A stretch of DNA of 35,490 nucleotides from Ensifer sp. LC163 (GCF_001695855.1 NZ_MBSS01000027.1:1-35490); one strand, 5' to 3'. Counted from the first letter of the stretch, positions 15,911-28,189 are shown. Notes: generated from the sequence alone by a model not told the origin. Made by a program: numbers and translations.

Positions 15911-16237
15911 TCAGCTGATCGCGGACAGGGCGGGGTGGACGTCGACGGGCCGGTGGAAAACACCCAGCCTGCGGCGGCCGATCAAAGCGTCCTGTTCGCG
16001 ACCACGGCCATCGGACGGTGCGATCATCGCCAGAAGCTCGCCGTTGGCGGACCGGACATGGACCTTCAGAGATCCGTAGTCGGCATCGCGGCCGATCCTG
16101 TCGGCAATTCGCTGGCCGTAATACAAGGCGGAACCTACGTCGAAGTGGCTGATGCCATCCTCATCGACAAAGCGCTCGTCGCCCCAATACAAATCGAAGA
16201 AATAGACCTGCACGATGTTGCCCCGTCCCATGCGCAT
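15911..16237 (-). CDS. DUF6894-like small protein
   Basis: About 108 residues. The N-terminal half (VYFFDLYWGDERFVDEDGIS, then ADYGSLKVHVRSANGELLAMI) matches the pattern of DUF6894, a Rhizobiales-rich family of about 80-residue proteins beginning with RYFFD and of unknown function. ATG 16237 has GGAAAG upstream; ATG 16231 is also possible, and the longer open frame to 16381 runs into a repeat and is not conserved-looking. The stop codon abuts the MFS stop on the other strand. No function can be stated. Confidence 0.7.
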   Translation of the reverse strand: MRMGRGNIVQVYFFDLYWGDERFVDEDGISHFDVGSALYYGQRIADRIGRDADYGSLKVHVRSANGELLAMIAPSDGRGREQDALIGRRRLGVFHRPVDVHPALSAIS

Positions 16238-16374
16238 GGCCGGGTCTTTCCGGTCTTGGGAGCGCATGTGGGCATATGAACATCCGACGGCCGAATGCAG
16301 GCTGAACCCGGCGTTCAGCTGGCGTTCACAACCATGAAGGGGAGCTTGCGCAGGCTCGGCGCGCGACCCGTCTG

Positions 16375-16461
16375 CCGTCATCCTCGGGCTTGACCCGAGG
16401 ATCTAGTCTTACCCCGTGGATCGAGGGCGCTGGATGCTCGGGTCCGGCCCGAGCATGACGG
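16375..16461. repeat. Mosaic palindromic intergenic repeat (rhizobial BIME/ABC type)
   Basis: An 87-bp unit bounded by CCGTCAT (16375-16381) and ATGACGG (16455-16461). It holds two hairpins: TCCTCGGG/CCCGAGGA (16381-16388 with 16394-16401) and ATGCTCGGG/CCCGAGCAT (16434-16442 with 16448-16456). The TCCTCGGGCTTGACCCGAGG form is a very common intergenic palindrome in rhizobia. It lies between the DUF6894 gene and carB. Confidence 0.75.
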
Positions 16462-16554
16462 AGAGAGTGGAACCGTTGATGATGCATTGCATCGAGGCGG
16501 AGTTCTTCAGCAGGCGAATTGCGCGCATCCGGGGATGCGCGCAGTCTTTTTCGA

Positions 16555-20046
<3,492 letters not shown>

Positions 20047-20264
20047 GGTCGGTCATCCGTTTCTAGCTGCGCGAAAAACCGGCCAAAGTGGGAGGTCACC
20101 GGCCGGGCACGCATTGATGGTCTTTTCAGGCTAGAAGCGGCTTATAGGCAAATGTATCTGCAAGCGAAACCCCGAAAATTCCGGAATCGACAGGAAAGCC
20201 GACATATTTCGGCATCCGCTTTGCCACGGGTTCAGCCCGCAGAACGAAAGCCGCATGCAGGGCG

Positions 20265-20453
20265 TCAAACACGGCTCGGCGCCACCAGAACCTTGACCTC
20301 GCCGGCAGGAGGCGGATGGGCGATGACGGCGGCCGCTTCATCGGGCGAAACGCGCCGTGAGGTCAGCTTGTCGATCTCGATTGCGCCAGAGGCAACGAGT
20401 GCCTTCACGACCATGCCTCCCTGTCCAATTTCCCGGGCGAATAGGACCGTCAA
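20265..20453 (-). pseudogene. C-terminal remnant of a zinc-type alcohol dehydrogenase/quinone oxidoreductase
   Basis: About 62 residues ending KLTSRRVSPDEAAAVIAHPPPAGEVKVLV, which resembles the extreme C-terminus of medium-chain dehydrogenase/reductase proteins. The frame is closed by TGA at 20468-20466, there is no good start (only TTG 20453), and no catalytic or NAD-binding domain precedes it; the next upstream gene is LytTR. The likely reading is a truncated relic. The family call rests on a short C-terminal stretch. Confidence 0.45.
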
Positions 20454-20490
20454 AGCGGGACACGGTCAAGGACGCGAGCGACGACGACGG

Positions 20491-21360
20491 TCAGCCCCAG
20501 CGCTGCCTCACGGCGGCGGCATAGGTGCGGCTGACCGGCACCTCGCTTCCATCCCTGAGCACGATGACGATGCGACCGTTGTCGCGGACAAGCCGCGCGA
20601 CATGCGCGTCCGCTACCCAATGGGAGCGATGCACCTGCAGGCCAGGCACTGGGCCGAGTTCGCCGAGCGCATCGGCGAAGCGCAACAGGATGAGTTCGCG
20701 CCCGAGGGTGGTCGTGACTTCCGTGTAGTGATCACTGACGGTCAGGTGCAAAGGCGAGCCACGATTGGCGGGTTTCAGCCGTAGCAGCAGCGGTACGCGG
20801 ACCATATCCCTCTGGGGAACCGGATCGACAGGCGTTCGATTCCCGCCTTCGTCGGGCACCATTACAGCGGTCCCGGCGTCGTTCAGCTCCAAAGCCGTTT
20901 CAGCGTTCATCGTCATCCAGGTCAGCGCGCAGAACAGCAGCGACAGGAACAGGCCCGTGGCAATGTCGGCCATGATGTCTGCCGCTGTCGGAATCACTGA
21001 AAAGGTCGCAGAGCCGATCGCGGTGGTCACGAGGCCGATTGGTATGCTGGCAACGGCCGCACCGATCATCATGCGAACGAAACCGGAGGCGACCCTTTCG
21101 CGCAGCAGGACATTGGCGAGCACCGCCGAGACGATTGCAATCGCCCAGGTGGCGGCGTGCAGCACGAGCCAGAACCCAAGACGGGGTACCGCGGCCAGAC
21201 GCTCGGCGGTGCCATAGGGGCCTGTGACCCAAAAGATCAGCACGACCGCTGCGAAGGTTGCCCACAAGCGCGGCGCCTTGACGACGAGATGCAGTTCACG
21301 AAGCGTGGATTGCAGAAATGGGCGTTTCACGAAGTTTTCCGTCCGTTCCAGTCTTAGCAT
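20491..21360 (-). CDS. Membrane-anchored LytTR-domain transcriptional regulator
   Basis: About 289 residues. The N-terminal half has four predicted membrane segments (LWATFAAVVLIFWVTGPYG; LGFWLVLHAATWAIAIVSAV; MMIGAAVASIPIGLVTTAIG; IATGLFLSLLFCALTW). The C-terminal LytTR DNA-binding domain (about 190-285) contains HLTVSDHYTEVTTTLGREL, the DALGELGPVPGLQVHRSHWV segment and VPVSRTYAAAV. It is a one-component system: no receiver domain and no histidine kinase nearby. ATG 21360 was preferred to TTG 21387. It is divergent, across 60 bp, from a DUF2306 membrane protein that is its likely target. The signal is unknown. Confidence 0.88.
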   Translation of the reverse strand: MLRLERTENFVKRPFLQSTLRELHLVVKAPRLWATFAAVVLIFWVTGPYGTAERLAAVPRLGFWLVLHAATWAIAIVSAVLANVLLRERVASGFVRMMIGAAVASIPIGLVTTAIGSATFSVIPTAADIMADIATGLFLSLLFCALTWMTMNAETALELNDAGTAVMVPDEGGNRTPVDPVPQRDMVRVPLLLRLKPANRGSPLHLTVSDHYTEVTTTLGRELILLRFADALGELGPVPGLQVHRSHWVADAHVARLVRDNGRIVIVLRDGSEVPVSRTYAAAVRQRWG

Positions 21361-21420
21361 TTGAGCGCAGCCCGGAGACTGCCGCAAGGTCGGGGAAAAT
21401 CAACAGCATAGAGATTGCCC

Positions 21421-21942
21421 ATGACACTTGCACCTCTTCTCCAAGCACCGTACGCCGTCCAGTTGCACGTCGCGACGGTCATTCCGGCAGCCATCCTGGG
21501 TGCTTTTTTGCTCGCCCAACCGAAAGGCACACGCCTGCATAGGCTTCTCGGCAAAATCTGGCTCGCGCTGATGGTCGTGACCGCATCCGCCACGTTCTTC
21601 ATTCACGAAATCAAACTGGTCGGCAGCTTCAGCCCCATCCACCTGCTGTCGATCTATGTGCTGTTCGGTAGCTGGCAGGCGATTGCCGCCGCCCGGCGAC
21701 ACGACATCCCCGCGCATCGTGGCCATGTAGCGGGCATCTATCTCGGCGGCATCGTCATTGCCGGCCTCTTCACGCTGCTGCCGGGACGACTGATGCATGC
21801 GAGCCTGTTCTCTGAGCTTTCGATCTGGCAGGCGGCCGTAACCGCTGCCCTGCTGGCTGCGCTTCTGGTCTCGGCGGCCGTCCTATCGATTCGCCAGGGT
21901 CTGCTTTTCGACCGCGGCAAGTCCTCGAAAAGATTGGCATGA
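21421..21942 (+). CDS. DUF2306 family membrane protein
   Basis: A 173-residue membrane protein with four to five hydrophobic segments: VQLHVATVIPAAILGAFLLA, IWLALMVVTASATFF, IHLLSIYVLFGSWQAIAAA, VAGIYLGGIVIAGLFTLLPG, and WQAAVTAALLAALLVSAAVL. The His-rich loops (HRLLGKIW; RRHDIPAHRGHVAGIYLG) are the signature of DUF2306, a family of unknown function that includes conserved histidines at membrane edges. ATG 21421 has an AGAG ribosome-binding site; a TTG lies 6 nt upstream. It is divergent from the membrane LytTR regulator, which suggests a paired sensing/response module. Confidence 0.85.
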   Translation: MTLAPLLQAPYAVQLHVATVIPAAILGAFLLAQPKGTRLHRLLGKIWLALMVVTASATFFIHEIKLVGSFSPIHLLSIYVLFGSWQAIAAARRHDIPAHRGHVAGIYLGGIVIAGLFTLLPGRLMHASLFSELSIWQAAVTAALLAALLVSAAVLSIRQGLLFDRGKSSKRLA

Positions 21943-22044
21943 TCGCAACCTTGTGGGCCTGATTGCGTTTTACAACTGCATTCGGCCCGGCATATAAAAG
22001 GTCTGACCGATATTGCGTATCGACCCATGCCGGGAGGACAGATC

Positions 22045-22992
22045 ATGGAATGGAAGGGCCGCCGCCAATCCGGAAACATCGAGGACCAGCGCGGGGCGAG
22101 CCCCGGCGGTGGTCTGGGCGGCAATCCGTTCGGCCGTGGCGGCGGCTTCCGCATGCCTGGCGGTGGTGGAGGCATGCGTGGCGCCGGCGGCGGCATGAGC
22201 TTTGGCACCATCATCTTCCTCGTCGTGCTCTATTTCATCCTGAAGGCCATGGGCATCGACATGCTGCAGGTCCTGAACGGCGGCGGTGGCCCCGTCGCTC
22301 AACCGGGCTTCGAGCAGAGCGATGGCTCGCCGGCGCCCCGTGGATCGGCGCAGGAAGAAGAGATGAAAGCCTTCATGGGGACGGTGCTTGCCGAAACCGA
22401 AGACACATGGAACGGCATCTTCCAGGCGAGCGGCGAGCAATACCAGGAGCCGAAGATGGTGCTGTTCAGTGGCTCCGTGCGCTCCGCCTGCGGCTTTGCC
22501 TCGGCGGCATCGGGCCCGTTCTACTGCCCTGGCGACCGCAAGGTCTACCTCGACATGGGCTTCTTCGACGAGCTTGAACAAAAATTCGGCGCTTCGGGCG
22601 ACTTCGCGCAGGCCTATGTCGTTGCGCACGAAGTCGGCCACCACGTGCAGAACCTGATCGGCGTGCTGCCGAAGTTCAACCAGATGCGTCAGTCGATGAG
22701 CGAGACCGAAGCCAACCAGATGTCGGTTCGTGTCGAACTGCAGGCTGATTGCTTCGCGGGCGTCTGGGGCAAGTACACCCAGCAGAAGGGCCTCTTGGAG
22801 CAGGGCGATCTCGAAGAGGCGCTGAACGCCGCCACCCAGATCGGCGACGACACACTGCAGAAGCGCATGCAGGGCTACGTCGTGCCGGAAAGCTTCAACC
22901 ATGGCACATCGCAGCAGCGCATGCGCTGGTTCAAGCGCGGCTTCGACAGCGGCAAGATGTCGGCCTGCGACACCTTCTCCGGTCAAGTCTGA
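22045..22992 (+). CDS. Neutral zinc metallopeptidase (YpfJ/KPN_02809 family)
   Basis: A 315-residue membrane-anchored protein. The N-terminal 50 residues are Gly-rich and polar; one TM helix lies at about 54-68 (TIIFLVVLYFILKA). The peptidase domain (about 105-315) has the zinc motif HEVGHH at 195-200 with catalytic E196, a likely third ligand in ELQADCFAG at 231-239, and paired Cys residues (C149, C161). ATG 22045 has GGAGGA six nt upstream. The substrate is unknown in this family. It is followed by a strong terminator and stands alone. Confidence 0.93.
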   Translation: MEWKGRRQSGNIEDQRGASPGGGLGGNPFGRGGGFRMPGGGGGMRGAGGGMSFGTIIFLVVLYFILKAMGIDMLQVLNGGGGPVAQPGFEQSDGSPAPRGSAQEEEMKAFMGTVLAETEDTWNGIFQASGEQYQEPKMVLFSGSVRSACGFASAASGPFYCPGDRKVYLDMGFFDELEQKFGASGDFAQAYVVAHEVGHHVQNLIGVLPKFNQMRQSMSETEANQMSVRVELQADCFAGVWGKYTQQKGLLEQGDLEEALNAATQIGDDTLQKRMQGYVVPESFNHGTSQQRMRWFKRGFDSGKMSACDTFSGQV

Positions 22993-23018
22993 ACTCCAGA
23001 CTGCTGAGGCAAGAGATC

Positions 23019-23047
23019 GGGGCCGGCGAGAACTGCCGGCCCCTTTT
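23019..23047 (+). terminator. Rho-independent terminator of the metallopeptidase gene
   Basis: A 9-bp stem GGGGCCGGC (23019-23027) with GCCGGCCCC (23035-23043) around a 7-nt loop, followed by TTTT, 27 bp after the stop codon. Confidence 0.85.
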
Positions 23048-23060
23048 CCTTATCCCGCAC

Positions 23061-23165
23061 TACAGCGCCGCGCGTCTATTTGGACGCGCAAAGGTCGCTG
23101 TAACGCTTTGAGTTGCTGCATAATTTTGTCCTTAAATCGATTCCGATTTAAGGAATTATGCACTA
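23061..23165. repeat. RIME-type palindromic repeat (about 105 bp)
   Basis: Two large nested palindromes. The first: TACAGCG (23061-23067) and GCGCGTC (23070-23076) mirror GACGCGC (23083-23089) and CGCTGTA (23096-23102). The second: TGCATAATT (23117-23125) and TCCTTAAATCG (23129-23139) mirror CGATTTAAGGA (23144-23154) and AATTATGCA (23154-23162). Size and two-palindrome layout match Rhizobium-specific intergenic mosaic elements. Its right edge supplies the stop codon region of the aldo/keto reductase gene. Confidence 0.8.
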
Positions 23166-24158
23166 GTGGCGCTCGCTATCCATATGGGCGAGTTGCGCCT
23201 CGGGGTAGCGCGCACCTGCGGCGGCGTCCCTCGGCACCACCCGCTCGATAGCGGCCAGATCTTCCGGCGTCAGATGCACGGCCTGCGAGCCAAGCGCTTC
23301 GGCCAGCCGGTCGCGCCGACGCGCACCGACCAGCGGCACGATGTCCTTGCCCTGGGCCGCGACCCAGGCGATCGCAATCTGCGCGACAGACGCGCCTTTG
23401 GCATCCGCCACGCGCTTCAGGGCGTCGACAAGGGCCAGATTTCTATCGACGTTGCCCTCCTGAAAACGCGGACTAACCGCTCGGAAGTCATCGCTCCCGA
23501 CAGCATCCTTCCGCCAGTGACCGCTGATCAGGCCGCGCGAAAGCACACCATAGGCGGTAATGCCGATGCCGAGCGCCCGGCACGTCGGCAGGATATCATC
23601 CTCGACACCGCGCGAGATCAGCGAATACTCGATCTGCAGGTCCGAGATAGGGTGGACTGCGGCGGCCTTCCGAATGGTCTCGGACCCTACTTCCGAGAGC
23701 CCGACATGCCTGACATAACCGGCCTTCACCAGGTCGGCGATCGCACCTACCGTTTCCTCGATCGGCACGTCAGGATCGAGACGGGCAGGGCGGTAGACGT
23801 CGACATAGTCGACGCCCAGCCGCTGCAAGGTATAGGCGAGGAAGTTGCGCACCGCCTTCGGCCGGCAATCATACCCTGCCCAGTTGCCCGCGGCGTCTCG
23901 CAGCGCACCGAACTTCACGCTGAGAACGACCCGATCGCGGTCTCGGCCCTTGAGCGCCTCACCGATCAGCATCTCGTTGTGGCCCATGCCGTAGAAGTCG
24001 CCAGTGTCTATGAGCGTAATTCCGGCAGCGAGCGCCGCATGGATCGTGGCAATGCTTTCCGATCGGTCTGACGGACCGTACATGCCCGACATGCCCATGC
24101 AGCCAAGGCCGATGGGCGAAACCATCGGGCCGGTCTTTCCAAGTGAACCCTGATCCAT
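23163..24158 (-). CDS. Aldo/keto reductase family protein
   Basis: A 331-residue NADPH-dependent TIM-barrel oxidoreductase related to the AKR11/13 groups. Landmarks: LGCMGMSGMYGP, catalytic D51 and Y56 in IDTGDFYG, K82 in SVKFG, VGLSEVGSETI, QIEYSLISRGVE. The usual catalytic His in the YYLHRVDP segment is replaced: here VYRPARLDPD puts Ala at 125. The gene may therefore have altered kinetics or use another residue. It is divergent from a LysR regulator across about 114 bp, implying regulated expression. The stop codon lies at the edge of a RIME repeat. Substrate unknown. Confidence 0.9.
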   Translation of the reverse strand: MDQGSLGKTGPMVSPIGLGCMGMSGMYGPSDRSESIATIHAALAAGITLIDTGDFYGMGHNEMLIGEALKGRDRDRVVLSVKFGALRDAAGNWAGYDCRPKAVRNFLAYTLQRLGVDYVDVYRPARLDPDVPIEETVGAIADLVKAGYVRHVGLSEVGSETIRKAAAVHPISDLQIEYSLISRGVEDDILPTCRALGIGITAYGVLSRGLISGHWRKDAVGSDDFRAVSPRFQEGNVDRNLALVDALKRVADAKGASVAQIAIAWVAAQGKDIVPLVGARRRDRLAEALGSQAVHLTPEDLAAIERVVPRDAAAGARYPEAQLAHMDSERH

Positions 24159-24254
24159 TCTCGTTCTCCTTCGATGGGCGCGACCAGCGCGTTTTTCTTC
24201 CCCATTGTTACGCCCATCGTGATCGTGCGATAATCCGATGACCTCAGAACAAGC

Positions 24255-24272
24255 TGTACGTAATTTTGTACA
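24255..24272. promoter_or_regulatory. Inverted repeat TGTAC-N8-GTACA at the LysR start
   Basis: TGTAC (24255-24259) and GTACA (24268-24272) end immediately before the LysR start codon in the divergent AKR/LysR region. A site so placed could mediate autoregulation; it also leaves no room for a ribosome-binding site. Confidence 0.35.
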
Positions 24273-25181
24273 ATGACCGATCTTCCCTTGGCCGACCTTG
24301 ATGCTTTCACCGCCGTCGCGCGGGAGCGCAGCTTTCGCGCTGCCGCCAAGAAGCGGGGCGTTTCAGCTTCCTCGCTCAGCGAAGCGCTGAGGCGCCTTGA
24401 AGCCAAACTCGATGTGCGCCTGCTCAACCGCACGACGCGCAGTGTAACGCCGACCGAAGCAGGCACGCGGCTGCTCGAGCGTCTTCAGCCGGCGCTCGGG
24501 GAAATTGCCGGCGCGCTCGACCAGGTTAACGAACTGCGCGACAGCCCGGCAGGGACCTTGAAGCTGAACGTGCCTTCGATCGTCGCACGCGAGATCCTTC
24601 CGTTGATCGTCGGGCGCTTCCTGCGGGCGAACCCGGCCATCTCGCTCGAGGTGACGGCGGAGGACGGCTTCATCGACGTGCTGGCAGCCGGCTTCGACGC
24701 CGGCATCCGCTACGAGGAGCGGGTCGAGCGCGACATGATTGCCATCCCGATCGGACCACGGCTGCAACGCTACGTGACGGCGGCATCGCCAGAATATCTT
24801 GCGCGGCGTGGGATGCCGCAGCATCCGCATGATCTTTTGGAGCATGACTGCATCCGGCATCGCTTCGCGAGCGGTGTCAGCCTGCTTTGGGAGTTCGGCG
24901 AAGGCGAGGGCTCAATCTCGATCGCCCCGCCGGCCGTCGTCACCGCGAATGCCGTTGATCTCGAAATTGCCGCCGCAGTCGACGGTCTCGGTGTGATCAG
25001 GACGTTCGAGGAGTTCCTCGCGCCGCACCTGAAATCCGGCGCCCTGGTGACGATCCTCGACCCATGGGTGACGACCTTTCCGGGGCCGTTTCTCTACTAC
25101 GCCAGCCGTCGTCACATGCCCGCGCCGCTGAGAGCCTTCGTCGACTTTCTCAAGGCCGAGCAACGCTCGAAAGTACGCTGA
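24273..25181 (+). CDS. LysR-family transcriptional regulator
   Basis: A 302-residue regulator. The HTH (about 5-63) contains FTAVARERSFRAAAKKRGVS followed by ASSLSEALRRLEAKL and LLNRTTRSVTPTEAG. The substrate-binding domain (about 90-295, LNVPSIVAREILPLIVGRFL onward) belongs to the PBP2_CrgA-like group common in Proteobacteria. It is divergent from the aldo/keto reductase gene, its probable target. ATG 24273 lacks a visible Shine-Dalgarno sequence, but the HTH spacing supports it. Inducer unknown. Confidence 0.9.
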   Translation: MTDLPLADLDAFTAVARERSFRAAAKKRGVSASSLSEALRRLEAKLDVRLLNRTTRSVTPTEAGTRLLERLQPALGEIAGALDQVNELRDSPAGTLKLNVPSIVAREILPLIVGRFLRANPAISLEVTAEDGFIDVLAAGFDAGIRYEERVERDMIAIPIGPRLQRYVTAASPEYLARRGMPQHPHDLLEHDCIRHRFASGVSLLWEFGEGEGSISIAPPAVVTANAVDLEIAAAVDGLGVIRTFEEFLAPHLKSGALVTILDPWVTTFPGPFLYYASRRHMPAPLRAFVDFLKAEQRSKVR

Positions 25182-25348
25182 CTGACCGCCACGCGAGAGA
25201 ACGATGGATCAATGAACGCGATCGTCCTCATAAAAAACCTTGAGATGTTCACGTATTGTTTCGACTGAAATCATGCGTTACACCTAAATTGGTATCGTCG
25301 TTCACGTTCTGTCTCCGCGCTGGCGACGGAGGGCGCAGGGAGAGTTTC

Positions 25349-26641
25349 ATGCTCGACGAGAAGTTCGTGCGGCGCGGCCTGTTCCTCGTCTTTCTCATCC
25401 TGTTCCTCGACATCATCGGCATCGCCATCATCGTGCCGGTGCTGCCCACCTATCTCGAGGAATTGACCGGCGCCAATGTCAGCGACGCGGCCATCGACGG
25501 CGGCTGGCTGCTGCTTGTCTATGCCGCGATGCAGTTCCTGTTTGCGCCCTTCATCGGCAATCTCAGCGACCGTTTCGGGCGCCGGCCGATCCTGCTTGCC
25601 TCGGTGCTCACCTTCGCGATCGACAACCTGATCTGCGCCCTTGCGACCAGCTACTGGATGTTGTTCGTCGGCCGCGTGCTCGCCGGCATCAGCGGTGCCA
25701 GCTTCGGCACCGCCTCGGCCTACATCGCCGACATCAGCCATGACGGAAACCGCGCCAAGAATTTCGGCCTGATCGGCATCGCCTTCGGATCCGGCTTTGC
25801 GCTCGGGCCGGTTATCGGCGGACTGCTCGGCGAACTGGGCCCGCGCGTGCCGTTCTATGGTGCGGCGGCACTTTCCTTCATCAACTTCGTGCTCGGTGTT
25901 TTTCTGCTGCCGGAAACGCTTGATAAGGCGCACCGTCGCCGCTTCGAATGGCAGCGCGCCAATCCGCTCGGCGCGCTCAAGCAGATGCGCAGCTATCCCG
26001 GCATCGGCTGGGTCGGGCTCGTCTTCTTCCTGTTCTGGATGGCGCATTCGGTCTATCCGTCCGTCTGGTCGTTCGTATCGTCCTACCGCTACGGCTGGAG
26101 CGAAGGGGAAATCGGCCTGTCGCTCGGCATCTTCGGCATCGGCGGCGCTTTGGTGATGGCGTTCGTGCTGCCGCGCGTCGTGCCACGGATCGGCGAATGG
26201 AGGACGGCCGTATTGGGTCTGACCTTCACGGCACTCGGTGCCGCCGGCTATGCCGCTGCATGGCAGGGCTGGATGATCTATGCCGTGATCATCGTCACCG
26301 CGCTCGAAAGCCTCGCCGATCCGCCGCTGCGCAGCATCGCCGCCGGCCACGTGCCTCCCTCGGCGCAGGGCGAGCTGCAGGGGGCGCTCACCAGCATCGG
26401 CAGCATTACGACGATCATTGGTCCGCTGATCTTCACTCAGATCTTCGGCTACTTCACGACGCCCACCGCCACAGTCTCCTTCTCGGGCGCGCCCTATGCG
26501 CTCGCCAGTTGTTTCGTCGTCGGGGCGCTCCTGGTGTTCTGGTTCAAAGTGCCGAAACGGCTCGCGGTCGCAGCCGAAGATATCGAGCCCGAAGAGCCCA
26601 TGGTCGAACCGCGCTACTCCGACCGCGGCGCCATGCACTGA
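25349..26641 (+). CDS. MFS efflux transporter, TCR/Tet family
   Basis: A 430-residue 12-TM proton antiporter. Landmarks: LFLDIIGIAIIVPVLPTYL in TM1, the MFS motif A GNLSDRFGRRP in loop 2-3, motif C-like GSGFALGPVIGGLLGELG in TM5, and GHVPPSAQGELQGALTSIGS in the C-terminal half. The pattern is that of TetA-like drug exporters; chromosomal rhizobial members need not confer tetracycline resistance. ATG 25349 has GGGAGAG five nt upstream. No adjacent TetR repressor is present. It is followed after 150 bp by the MATE gene on the same strand. Confidence 0.92.
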   Translation: MLDEKFVRRGLFLVFLILFLDIIGIAIIVPVLPTYLEELTGANVSDAAIDGGWLLLVYAAMQFLFAPFIGNLSDRFGRRPILLASVLTFAIDNLICALATSYWMLFVGRVLAGISGASFGTASAYIADISHDGNRAKNFGLIGIAFGSGFALGPVIGGLLGELGPRVPFYGAAALSFINFVLGVFLLPETLDKAHRRRFEWQRANPLGALKQMRSYPGIGWVGLVFFLFWMAHSVYPSVWSFVSSYRYGWSEGEIGLSLGIFGIGGALVMAFVLPRVVPRIGEWRTAVLGLTFTALGAAGYAAAWQGWMIYAVIIVTALESLADPPLRSIAAGHVPPSAQGELQGALTSIGSITTIIGPLIFTQIFGYFTTPTATVSFSGAPYALASCFVVGALLVFWFKVPKRLAVAAEDIEPEEPMVEPRYSDRGAMH

Positions 26642-26791
26642 AATTCATCAATATTCTTGATCCTTCGATGAAAAATTGAGCAGTCGGAGCTTTGTCACTG
26701 GCTCTTTGGCCGGCCCTGTTCTATTTCCGTCATCCTTCCCTTCGTCCTGACCTGCGGGCATTTCGGCCGCGTCGACATCCAGGAATCCGTC

Positions 26792-28189
26792 ATGCTGACC
26801 GCCAATGCGAGCCCGACCCCGGTGCAAACCGACAACTCATGGCGCACCCATTATCGTGCAAGCCTCTATCTCGGCGTACCCTTCATCGGCGCGCAGCTGG
26901 CACAACTTGCGATCAACACCACCGACGTCTTGATGGTGGGCAAGCTCGGCGCCACGCAGTTGGCGGCGATCATCCTGGCGACGCAGATGTACTTCACCAT
27001 CTACATCTTCGGCAGCGGTTTCGCCAACGCCGTCGTGCCGATGGCAGCGCAAGCCCAGGGCAGGGGCGACAAGGTCTCGGTCCGCCGCTCCGTGCGCATG
27101 GGTATGTGGGTGGTGCTCTGCTACGGCGTGCTGACGGCGCCCGTACTCTGGCTGGCGGAGCCGATCCTGCTGCTTGCCGGCCAGCAGCCGGAGGTCGCGG
27201 CACTCGCAGCCGAGTATCTGCACATTGCGCAATGGGCGATCTTCCCAGGCCTCATCTTCATGGTGCTGCGTGCGTTCCTGAGCGGTCTGGAGCGGGCAGG
27301 GATCATTCTCTATGTCACCCTGGCCACGCTGGTCCTCAATGCGGCACTTTGCTACGTGCTGATCTATGGCCACTTCGGCTTCCCGCAGCTGGGCATCTTC
27401 GGCGCGGCCGTCGCCGCCCTTGGCGTGGCCGTACTCGGCACCGTGCTGACCGTCGCTTATATCAAGAGCAAACCGGAACTGAACCAGTACGAGCTGTTCG
27501 TGCGTTTCTGGCGTCCGGACTGGCCGGCATTCAGGGAAGTCGTTTATCTCGGCATCCCGATCTCGTTGACCATTCTGGCCGAAGTCAGCCTGTTCACAGT
27601 CGCCTCGCTGCTGATGGGAACGATCGGCACGATCGAGCTTGCGGCACACGGCATCGCACTGCAGTTCGCATCGCTCGCCTTCATGATTCCGCTCGGAATT
27701 GCCCAGGCGGCAACCGTGCGCGTCGGCCTTTCCTACGGCCGCGGCGACATGCTCGGCGTCCGGCGCGCGGCAATTTCGGCACTGGTGCTGGGATCCGTCT
27801 TTGCGATTATCGGCAGCGCCATCTTCGCTCTTTTCCCGAGCCAGCTCGCCGCCCTTTACCTCGACACCAACCGGCCGGATGCGGCGCAGGTTCTTGCCTT
27901 TGCCGCCCCGCTCATTGTGATCGCCGGCGCATTCCAGTTGGTGGACGGGTTGCAGGCGATTGCCGCCGGCATGCTTCGCGGCCTGAAGGACACCAAGGTG
28001 CCGATGATTCTGGCAATGATCTCCTATTGGCCGATCGGCTTCCTGTGCGCCTGGGCCTTCGCGTTCCCACTCGACTTCGGCGGCATCGGCGTATGGTTCG
28101 GCTTCGTGCTCGGCCTTGCCGCTGCAGCCTTGTTCCTGAACTGGCGGTTCTTCCGCATGATCCGCGCCCACAAAGTGACCGCGGCCTGA
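26792..28189 (+). CDS. MATE family multidrug efflux protein (NorM-like)
   Basis: A 465-residue, 12-TM cation-coupled antiporter. Landmarks: SLYLGVPFIGAQLAQLAINT and TTDVLMVGKLGATQLAAI in TM1-2, FGSGFANAVVPMAAQAQGRG, and the repeat-related second half with LAAHGIALQFASLAFMIPLG followed by AQAATVRVGLSYGRGD. The family exports cationic drugs and some secondary metabolites using Na+ or H+. ATG 26792 has AGGAA seven nt upstream; frames further upstream look spurious. It may be transcribed with the TetA-like gene, but the 150-bp gap leaves that open. Confidence 0.93.
   Translation: MLTANASPTPVQTDNSWRTHYRASLYLGVPFIGAQLAQLAINTTDVLMVGKLGATQLAAIILATQMYFTIYIFGSGFANAVVPMAAQAQGRGDKVSVRRSVRMGMWVVLCYGVLTAPVLWLAEPILLLAGQQPEVAALAAEYLHIAQWAIFPGLIFMVLRAFLSGLERAGIILYVTLATLVLNAALCYVLIYGHFGFPQLGIFGAAVAALGVAVLGTVLTVAYIKSKPELNQYELFVRFWRPDWPAFREVVYLGIPISLTILAEVSLFTVASLLMGTIGTIELAAHGIALQFASLAFMIPLGIAQAATVRVGLSYGRGDMLGVRRAAISALVLGSVFAIIGSAIFALFPSQLAALYLDTNRPDAAQVLAFAAPLIVIAGAFQLVDGLQAIAAGMLRGLKDTKVPMILAMISYWPIGFLCAWAFAFPLDFGGIGVWFGFVLGLAAAALFLNWRFFRMIRAHKVTAA

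Noticed and set aside
25271-26638. A 455-codon open frame antisense to the TetA-like MFS gene
   Set aside because: Translation is rich in Asp, Glu, Arg and His repeats typical of the complement of hydrophobic membrane codons; the plus-strand transporter is unmistakable.
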